Made by a program: the position numbers and the translations under genes. This document shows, one piece after another, positions 23,381 through 29,202 of a stretch of DNA of 29,202 bases (its first letter is position 1; each line of letters opens with the position of its first letter). The notes below the pieces were generated by a model that was given only the letters and a program-made list of their open reading frames with translations, ran no database searches and was not told where the DNA came from. This DNA is from Ravibacter sp964559125 (GTDB lineage Bacteria > Bacteroidota > Bacteroidia > Cytophagales > Spirosomataceae): contig CAZLGW010000055.1 in assembly GCA_964559125.1 (NCBI GenBank), positions 1 through 29,202 on the forward strand, in the 5' to 3' direction.

Positions 23381-23887
23381 TCAGAATTTTGTCGGTACGG
23401 AAAAACCGACATTATCCCATTGGAAATCAAGAGAAGACTTCTCCACCCGGAAAGTCATCTTCTCCGCGGAGTTGTTATAGGTCTTTTTGGGAACGGTGAT
23501 GTGAAACACATCCTTTGCTTTATTCTTCTCGTATTCAGAGGCGCCGTGCATCTGGCCTGTTACACTATTAATAATGATAGTCCACTGGCTTTCTTCAGGG
23601 GTAGCAAACAAGGTATAAGTGCCGGCTTTTATAGATTGCCCGCCGAACTGTCCGTCTTTTTTAAAGGTTATTTCCGTTGCCTGGTTCGCGCCTATCCTCC
23701 ATACTTTGCCATATTTCTCCAATGCGTCACTACCTTGGGGGCCAAATAACACCCTGCCCTTTTTTGACGGTTGTCCGTATTCAATTTTTATATTTTTCCC
23801 TTCTGCGCTCACTCTCGGACTCGGCTGCGCACAGGCGCAGACAGCTACAAAAAGGCATATTGATAGAAAAGCAGCAATTTTTTTCAT
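23381..23887 (-). CDS. DUF2911 family exported protein
   Basis: A 168-residue protein matching the DUF2911 family, common in Bacteroidota and of unknown function. It begins with a signal sequence (KKIAAFLSICLFVAVCACAQ) whose cysteines might allow lipoprotein processing, though the lipobox is not ideal. The mature part carries the family signature SPRVSAEGKNIKIEYGQPSKKGRVLFGPQGSDALEKYGKVWRIGANQATEITF followed by KAGTYTLFATPEESQWTIIIN, predicted mostly beta. It is a single gene with its own terminator, 56 bases downstream of the stop of RNase R, so it could be expressed from the lipB-rnr cluster or alone. No function should be assigned beyond export. Confidence 0.88.
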   Translation of the reverse strand: MKKIAAFLSICLFVAVCACAQPSPRVSAEGKNIKIEYGQPSKKGRVLFGPQGSDALEKYGKVWRIGANQATEITFKKDGQFGGQSIKAGTYTLFATPEESQWTIIINSVTGQMHGASEYEKNKAKDVFHITVPKKTYNNSAEKMTFRVEKSSLDFQWDNVGFSVPTKF

Positions 23888-23943
23888 GGTTTATGTTGTT
23901 TTGGTTGAAACTCTACTAACGTCAGAAAGACACGCTTATTACA

Positions 23944-26358
23944 TTACCTACTCCTCCCTGAACGGCCTTTTTTCCCATTTCCTCTCTCTCTGCCCGTATT
24001 TTTCGCTTTTATCTTTCTACCGCGACTACCCTGATCCCGGCCTGCCTTCTCTCCTACCAACATCAAATCCATACTTCTCCTGGCCAGGTTTGTTTCTTTT
24101 ACCGTCACAGTTACCTGGTCTCCGAAGGCAAATATCCGGCCGGTACGTTCTCCTATCAGTCGGTAATTCTCTTTGTCTACCTCGTAATAATCATCTTTCA
24201 GGTCATTCATCCGTACCAATCCTTCGGTAGCGGTTTCCGTAATTTCTACAAAAATCCCGAATTCGGTCACCCCCGATATCACACCGTCATATACTTTGTC
24301 CTCCTCCTGGAGCGACATATATTCAACCTGCTTGTACTTGATGGATGCCCTTTCGGCATCGGTAGCAAGTCTTTCCCGCTCGGAGCAGTGCATGCATTCC
24401 TTCTCCAGCGGTTCTTTATCCACCGAAGCTCCCTTGTCGAGGTAGTGCTGCAGCAGCCTGTGCGCTATCAGATCAGGGTAGCGCCTGATAGGCGAAGTAA
24501 AATGCGAATAACGTCTGAAAGCCAGGCCAAAATGTCCTATGTCTTCTGTGCTATACCTTGCCTTGGCCATGGTCCGCACAGCCAGCGTCTCCAGTAAGTT
24601 CTGCTCCGGCCTGCCTTCCGCCTTGCTCAGCATTGCATTCATAGACCTGGCCAGTTTCGAATCGTCCGCCACGTTGAGCGAATAACCCATACGGGCCACA
24701 AAAACAGAAAAGGTATTCAGCTTATCCTGGTCCGGGGGCTCATGTATCCTGTAGATCATCGTATTCGGATCAGATTTCCGGCGTGATGCTCCCACTACAA
24801 ATTCGGCTACCCTCTTATTGGCCAGCAGCATGAATTCCTCTATGAGCTTATGCGCATCCTTTCTTTCTTTCCTGTACAGCCCCAGAGGCCTTCCCTCGTT
24901 ATCAAGCAGGAATTTTACCTCAACCGTTTCGAATGCGATCGCACCGTTCTTAAACCGCTCCTCGCTCAGCAGCCGGGCCAGCCGGTTCAGCTCCCGTAAT
25001 TCTTCGGCAAACTCCCCTATCCCCGATTCCAGTACATCCTGGGCCTCTTCGTAGGCGAAACGCCTGTCTGAATGAATAACGGTCCTGCCAAACCACTCGC
25101 TGACCACTCCGGCCTTTTCATTCAGCTCAAAAACAGCCGAAAAAGCAAGCCGGTCTTCGTTGGGCCGTAGTGAGCAAAGATTGTTGGAAATCTTTTCGGG
25201 CAGCATCGGGATAGTCCTGTCTACCAGGTAGACCGAAGTTCCGCGCCGGAATGCTTCCTTATCCAGCTCCGAACCGAGCCCGATATAATGTGATACATCG
25301 GCTATATGAACGCCTATTTCGAGGTTTCCGCTTGCGAGCCTCCTGACCGAAAGGGCATCGTCGAAATCCTTCGCATCGACCGGATCTATAGTAAACGTCA
25401 GCACATCCCTGAAATCTTTCCGGCCTTTTATATCCTTTGCCGTAATTTTTTCGGGAATAGCCTCTGCTTCTTTTGTTACGCCGGCCGGGAATTCCGCAGG
25501 CAAACCGAACTCGGCCAGGATGGCATGCATCTCGGTATTGTGGTCGCCGGCTTTTCCCAGCACGCTGGTCACCTTTCCGAGCGCGGGCCTCGAACGGGTA
25601 GCCCGACTTGTAATCTCTACAATAACTTTATCCCTGTCTCCGGCGCCGCCGGTTTCGTTCAGGGGTATATCTACCGGTTCATAAATCCGCCGGTTGTCGG
25701 GCTTCACAAATACGTATCTCCCGCCGTGGTGCAGCACTCCTACGATATGTTGCGCTACCGGGTTTATAATTTCGACCACCCTACCCTGCTCGTGCCCGTT
25801 CCGGATCCGTCCGTATAGCTGGACCTTAACCTGGTCGCCGTCTATGGCTCCCCTGAGGTCGTCGGTATCTACGTAAATATCGGAATCCATTCCTTCTACC
25901 ACTACATAAGCAAAGTTCCTGTTCACATGCTCGACTTTGCCAGTCAGTTGCTCAGCCTTCAATGAGCCCGAAGCAGTATTGCGGCGTTCTCCTACAGTCC
26001 TGTCTCCCTTGCTTCCTGCCCGGGTTCCGGCCGGTTTCTCTTCCGGAATAGCAGTAGCTCCGCGTCCCGGCAGGTGGTCACCCAGCCGGCGATACAGGCC
26101 TTCCCTTTCCGCGCCAACCAACCCCTCCACTACCAGGTCCTGGAAGATTTCGTGGTAAAGCACCTTTAATTTCGGATCGCTTACATTTAAAGTCTGTATG
26201 AATGCCGGAAACCTGAACAAGGGATCTTCCAGGCGGTCGAGCCCTTGAATCAGCTCCTGTTTTATGGATTTTACCAGTTCCGAAAAATAGTCCCGGGTAC
26301 CCGGATCCGCTTTCTGTTCGTGAATTGGTTGCTTTTTCTTTTCTTTCTTCTTAGTCAT
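23944..26358 (-). CDS. rnr: Ribonuclease R
   Basis: An 804-residue 3'-5' exoribonuclease degrading structured RNA and taking part in RNA quality control. An N-terminal Lys-rich tail and helical region (1-135) precede cold-shock-like OB domains at about 137-265 (GKVEHVNRNFAYVVVEGMDSDIYVDTDDLRGAIDGDQVKV). The RNB catalytic domain has the acidic cluster TIDPVDAKDFDDAL (Asp325, Asp331, Asp333, Asp334) and the HFTSPIRRYPDLIAHR motif. An S1 domain follows (DGVISGVTEFGIFVEITETATEGLVRM), and the C-terminus is strongly basic (about 45 residues rich in Arg, Lys and Gly), helping RNA binding. It ends the minus-strand run lipB, exonuclease, rnr, with a 39-base gap to the exonuclease. Confidence 0.95.
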   Translation of the reverse strand: MTKKKEKKKQPIHEQKADPGTRDYFSELVKSIKQELIQGLDRLEDPLFRFPAFIQTLNVSDPKLKVLYHEIFQDLVVEGLVGAEREGLYRRLGDHLPGRGATAIPEEKPAGTRAGSKGDRTVGERRNTASGSLKAEQLTGKVEHVNRNFAYVVVEGMDSDIYVDTDDLRGAIDGDQVKVQLYGRIRNGHEQGRVVEIINPVAQHIVGVLHHGGRYVFVKPDNRRIYEPVDIPLNETGGAGDRDKVIVEITSRATRSRPALGKVTSVLGKAGDHNTEMHAILAEFGLPAEFPAGVTKEAEAIPEKITAKDIKGRKDFRDVLTFTIDPVDAKDFDDALSVRRLASGNLEIGVHIADVSHYIGLGSELDKEAFRRGTSVYLVDRTIPMLPEKISNNLCSLRPNEDRLAFSAVFELNEKAGVVSEWFGRTVIHSDRRFAYEEAQDVLESGIGEFAEELRELNRLARLLSEERFKNGAIAFETVEVKFLLDNEGRPLGLYRKERKDAHKLIEEFMLLANKRVAEFVVGASRRKSDPNTMIYRIHEPPDQDKLNTFSVFVARMGYSLNVADDSKLARSMNAMLSKAEGRPEQNLLETLAVRTMAKARYSTEDIGHFGLAFRRYSHFTSPIRRYPDLIAHRLLQHYLDKGASVDKEPLEKECMHCSERERLATDAERASIKYKQVEYMSLQEEDKVYDGVISGVTEFGIFVEITETATEGLVRMNDLKDDYYEVDKENYRLIGERTGRIFAFGDQVTVTVKETNLARRSMDLMLVGEKAGRDQGSRGRKIKAKNTGRERGNGKKGRSGRSR

Positions 26359-26397
26359 AAATAATTTTTATACCAGGCATCTGCCCGGTCTTTTGCA

Positions 26398-27141
26398 TCA
26401 GGGAGTTACCCTGACAATATTTTCTTCACTGACCACCGGCTGCAGGTGCATTTTGAGGTATAGCTGGGCCAGGACAACAACATCTTCCCTGCAATATCGC
26501 CCTATCTTCTCCAGGTCTTTCTCCTCATAGTAAACCCGCGTTACCTGGTCTCCGCTCATTTCATTTTTGCTCCCCGGGATATCGAATATCGCAGCCAGGA
26601 GATCGAGCGAGGTATAAGACTTGTAATCACCGAATTTCCATAGCTCCATCGTATCCTGGTGCAGAATCTCCCAGGGCTTTTTGCCCGACAACTGAAGTGA
26701 ACGCGGCAGCTCTATCCCGTTCACGAGCATCCTCCTGCAAAGGAAAGGGAAATCAAACTCTTTCCCGTTGTGGGCGCACAAAATCAGCTGTTCCTGGTTA
26801 TATCGTTCGAGAAGAGCCTTAAAAGCCGGCAGTATTTCTCTCTCGTCATCACCGGAAAAAGACGAGACCTTTAATGCCGGCTCATCCCGCTCATTAAAAT
26901 AGACGGCTCCAAAGGCAATGCACACGATCCTGCCGAACTCGGCCGATATTCCCGCCTGCTCATAATACAGCTCTTCGGTAGTATATGACTCGTAATCCGC
27001 CCTCTTCCTGATCGTCGCCGCCCTTTTGTCCCAAAGCTGCTGCATGCGGGGCGGCAATTGCTCATAAGACCCGTGAGAGGCGACCGTCTCCAGGTCGATA
27101 AAGAGCACATTTCTTACTTTTTTCCGGAATTCAGGAGCCAT
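26398..27141 (-). CDS. Predicted 3'-5' exonuclease (PolB-exo-like, RNase H fold)
   Basis: A 247-residue protein with the DEDD exonuclease motifs in a ribonuclease H-like fold, of the DNA_pol_B_exo2 type. Exo I is NVLFIDLETV with Asp16 and Glu18. Exo II is LCAHNGKEFDFPFLCRR with Asp130. Exo III is IGRYCREDVVVLAQLY with Asp220. All four acidic residues are in place. Substrate (DNA or RNA) is unknown. The gene begins 10 bases past the lipB stop and precedes rnr, so the three are probably one transcript. Pairing with RNase R could mean shared RNA or DNA processing, but that is inference. Confidence 0.83.
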   Translation of the reverse strand: MAPEFRKKVRNVLFIDLETVASHGSYEQLPPRMQQLWDKRAATIRKRADYESYTTEELYYEQAGISAEFGRIVCIAFGAVYFNERDEPALKVSSFSGDDEREILPAFKALLERYNQEQLILCAHNGKEFDFPFLCRRMLVNGIELPRSLQLSGKKPWEILHQDTMELWKFGDYKSYTSLDLLAAIFDIPGSKNEMSGDQVTRVYYEEKDLEKIGRYCREDVVVLAQLYLKMHLQPVVSEENIVRVTP

Positions 27142-27151
27142 AGTACTTCTT

Positions 27152-27883
27152 TTAAATAGGATCCTCCGTCACAAGTTCCATTCCAAACAACCCGGCAAGA
27201 TGGCTTCTCAGGCTGTCGGAAACTTCCTGTATGTCTATTTTCCCCGCCAGCTCGAGCTGCATGGAAGTGACGGCCTTGTCTGATATCCCACATGGTATGA
27301 TATGTCCGAAATAAGCCAGGTCAGGGCTTACATTCAGCGCAAACCCGTGCATGGTCACCCACCTGCTCGTTTTTACACCGATGGCGCAGATCTTCCTGGG
27401 AGGCCCCGACCCGTCGTGCCCGAGCCAGACCCCGGTCAGCCCCGCTATTCTTCCCGCGTTCAGCCCGTAGCCGTCCAGCATCCTGATCACAGCCTCTTCC
27501 AATGTTCTGATATACCGGTGAATATCGGTAAAAAAATGATCGAGATCCAGGATCGGATACCCTACGAGCTGTCCCGGACCATGATAGGTGATATCGCCTC
27601 CGCGGTTAATACGGTAATAGGCAACATTTTTTTCATCCCTCGCCTGATCATCCAGTAAAAGATGGTATTCCTTCCCGCTCTTGCCGAGTGTATAAACGTG
27701 AGGATGCTGGCAGAAGATAAGGTAATTGTCCGTCAGCATTTGCTTTTCCGGCTCCAGTTTCCGATTATTAACCTTTCGGTCTACTATTTCCGAAAATATT
27801 TTTTCCTGGTAGTCCCAGGCTTCTTTATAATCCAGCAGCCCGAGATCCCTGAAATATACCTTTTTATTTTTTTGTAACTCCAT
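27152..27883 (-). CDS. lipB: Octanoyl-(acyl-carrier-protein):protein N-octanoyltransferase
   Basis: A 243-residue enzyme transferring octanoyl groups from ACP to the lipoyl domains of 2-oxoacid dehydrogenases and GcvH, the first step of lipoate synthesis. Motifs: RGGDITYHGPGQLVGYPILDL at about 94-114, KICAIGVKTSRWVTMHGFALNV with the catalytic Lys164, and FGHIIPCGI with the acyl-thioester Cys198. Length is a little longer than the E. coli enzyme because of an N-terminal extension typical of Bacteroidota. LipA is not in the window. It heads a three-gene cluster with the exonuclease and RNase R, and diverges from yraN across 96 bases. Confidence 0.95.
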   Translation of the reverse strand: MELQKNKKVYFRDLGLLDYKEAWDYQEKIFSEIVDRKVNNRKLEPEKQMLTDNYLIFCQHPHVYTLGKSGKEYHLLLDDQARDEKNVAYYRINRGGDITYHGPGQLVGYPILDLDHFFTDIHRYIRTLEEAVIRMLDGYGLNAGRIAGLTGVWLGHDGSGPPRKICAIGVKTSRWVTMHGFALNVSPDLAYFGHIIPCGISDKAVTSMQLELAGKIDIQEVSDSLRSHLAGLFGMELVTEDPI

Positions 27884-27979
27884 TTAACACTATACCGTTC
27901 CGAAGCCTTTGTAATTCACGTATAACACAAAGAACAACCTATTTAGTAAAAATATTCCATACTACACTCGTTTCTACAC

Positions 27980-28336
27980 ATGGCCGAACACAACGATACC
28001 GGCAACTGGGGCGAAGACCAGGCCGTACGCTACCTTGAAGAGAAAGGGTACGTGATCCATTTCAGGAACTTCCGGTACAGCCACGCGGAAATCGATATCA
28101 TCGCCGAAAAAGACCGCACGATGGTATTCGTGGAGGTAAAAACAAGACGTGGTGTTTCTTTCGGGCTACCTGAAACATTTGTCAACCCGACGAAAGTCAG
28201 GCTTATCAGAAAAACGGCCGAACACTTCATTTTCACTTTTGACTGGAAATTTGACGTCCGGTTCGATATCATTTCAGTTCTGATCCAGGGAGAGGGAAAA
28301 TACGATATCCATCACATCGAAGATGCTTTTTATTAG
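27980..28336 (+). CDS. YraN / UPF0102 family nuclease-like protein
   Basis: A 118-residue protein of the UPF0102 family, with a restriction-endonuclease-like fold. The core motif pattern is GEDQAVRYLEEKGY, then HAEIDIIAEKDRTMVFVEVKTRRG, where Glu-Ile-Asp and Glu-Val-Lys form the presumed nuclease site, then FVNPTKVRLIRKTAEHF. Molecular function is not firmly known. It diverges from lipB, and purU follows 70 bases downstream on the same strand. Length is normal for the family. Confidence 0.92.
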   Translation: MAEHNDTGNWGEDQAVRYLEEKGYVIHFRNFRYSHAEIDIIAEKDRTMVFVEVKTRRGVSFGLPETFVNPTKVRLIRKTAEHFIFTFDWKFDVRFDIISVLIQGEGKYDIHHIEDAFY

Positions 28337-28366
28337 GCATTGCTATCTCAAACAAATATAAGTGTT

Positions 28367-28374
28367 TATTTTTG
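28367..28374 (+). promoter_or_regulatory. Candidate -7 box for the purU-like gene
   Basis: TATTTTTG matches TAnnTTTG and lies 32 bases before the ATG at 28407. A TTG at 28340-28342 is 24 bases upstream of it, slightly longer than usual. This suggests the gene has its own promoter as well as possible read-through from yraN. Confidence 0.45.
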
Positions 28375-28406
28375 GTGCTTTATCCTGCAAAAGCCGGCGA
28401 AGAAGA

Positions 28407-29202
28407 ATGAGCTCCAGACACATCCTGCTAATGGACGGCCCTGATCATAAAGGGCTGATTTTTACAGTTACCAAAGTACTTTTTGAGCATCAGCAAAACA
28501 TCATCAGGAACGACGAATATGTGAGTCCTTCGGGCTATTTCTTCATGCGCACCGAGTTTGAAGGCGAGATCAATCCGAACATTGTACTTTCTGCCCTTCA
28601 AAAAGCCCTTCCGGAAGGCCTGAGACTACGGCTAAAATCCGACAAAAAGAAAGATATAGTGCTGATGGTCACTAAAGAGCACTATTGCCTGGCCGAGCTG
28701 CTGATCCGCTACGCTTTTGAGGAGCTGGGCGCCAATATCAAGGCGGTAGTAGGCAACTATAATACGCTAAGGCCACTGGTTGAAAAATTCAATATTCCGT
28801 TTTACCACGTGTCGCATGAGGGGTTGAGCCGCGAAGAGCACGAAGAGAAACTCTTGAAATTATTGCTGCGCTACCAGCCTGAATTTTTGGTCCTGGCCAA
28901 ATACATGCGCATCCTGAGCCCCGGATTTGTGAGCCATTTCCCGGAAAAGATCATTAATATCCATCACTCTTTCCTGCCTGCCTTTATAGGGGCAAATCCT
29001 TACAAACAAGCGTATGAAAGGGGCGTGAAAATCATCGGCGCCACGGCCCATTTTGTGAACAATAACCTCGACGAAGGGCCTATCATCGCACAGGACGTAA
29101 AGCGGGTGAGCCACCGGCATACAGCTGCCGACATGGCTACGCTGGGACGGGATATCGAAAAAGCGGTACTCTCGGAGGCGCTGAAGCTCGTGTTTAACGA
29201 CA
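28407..29202 (+). CDS. purU: Formyltetrahydrofolate deformylase (partial, cut at window end)
   Basis: The frame is open from ATG at 28407 to the last base: 265 residues visible, with no stop. PurU hydrolyses 10-formyltetrahydrofolate to formate and tetrahydrofolate, feeding formate to purine synthesis and balancing one-carbon pools. An N-terminal ACT-type domain (about 4-80, LLMDGPDHKGLIFTVTKVL) is followed by the formyltransferase fold. The fold has IINIHHSFLPAFIGANPYKQAYERGVKIIGATAHFVNNNLDEGPII, with catalytic Asn184, His186 and Asp222. The E. coli enzyme is about 280 residues, so perhaps 15-20 are missing beyond the window. It is not a pseudogene; the cut is the window edge. Confidence 0.93.
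   Translation, partial: MSSRHILLMDGPDHKGLIFTVTKVLFEHQQNIIRNDEYVSPSGYFFMRTEFEGEINPNIVLSALQKALPEGLRLRLKSDKKKDIVLMVTKEHYCLAELLIRYAFEELGANIKAVVGNYNTLRPLVEKFNIPFYHVSHEGLSREEHEEKLLKLLLRYQPEFLVLAKYMRILSPGFVSHFPEKIINIHHSFLPAFIGANPYKQAYERGVKIIGATAHFVNNNLDEGPIIAQDVKRVSHRHTAADMATLGRDIEKAVLSEALKLVFND

Noticed and set aside
28860..29120. Minus-strand open frame near the window end
   Set aside because: It is antisense to the strongly conserved purU frame, which runs open to the window edge.

Overview
The window looks like chromosome of a Bacteroidota member, probably Cytophagales (Dyadobacter-like). The genus is inference. The evidence is a SusC/SusD pair with a FecR anti-sigma and an ECF sigma factor, upstream regions with the Bacteroidota promoter motif (TAnnTTTG, with TTTG further upstream) instead of strong Shine-Dalgarno sites, a DUF2911 protein, and a RhaE-type aldolase/dehydrogenase fusion. 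No tRNA, rRNA, CRISPR array, transposase or phage gene was seen.

Layout. (1) 1-2130: a folded repetitive element, a PduO-type cobalamin adenosyltransferase and a branched-chain aminotransferase, closed by a terminator. (2) 2130-12772, minus strand: SAM methyltransferase, HpcH/HpaI aldolase, a large secreted TIM-barrel protein, SusD, SusC with an N-terminal STN domain, and FecR. The ECF sigma gene (12965-13549) diverges from fecR. This is a signal-controlled glycan or sugar uptake locus. (3) 13606-16435: a fucose-isomerase-family enzyme diverging from an AraC regulator. (4) 16451-19980: PEP carboxylase and a XerC/D recombinase, both housekeeping. (5) 20127-22256: a fused class II aldolase/short-chain dehydrogenase of the rhamnulose-phosphate type, followed by a 25-bp-stem terminator. 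(6) 22690-23887: a Fur-family regulator and a DUF2911 lipoprotein-like protein, convergent, each with its own terminator. (7) 23944-29202: RNase R, a PolB-like 3'-5' exonuclease and LipB in one minus-strand cluster, then YraN and a PurU gene cut by the window end.

How the genes may work together. The sigma/FecR pair probably senses substrate through the STN domain of the SusC-like receptor and switches on uptake. The secreted protein may release sugar. The isomerase, the RhaE-like fusion and the HpcH/HpaI aldolase are the kinds of enzyme that handle L-rhamnose or L-fucose type deoxysugars and make lactaldehyde or pyruvate. No kinase, permease or recognised rhamnosidase is present, so this link is inference. 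Several intergenic gaps carry GC-rich hairpins or heptamer repeats of apparently repetitive families, and these are the least explained part of the window.
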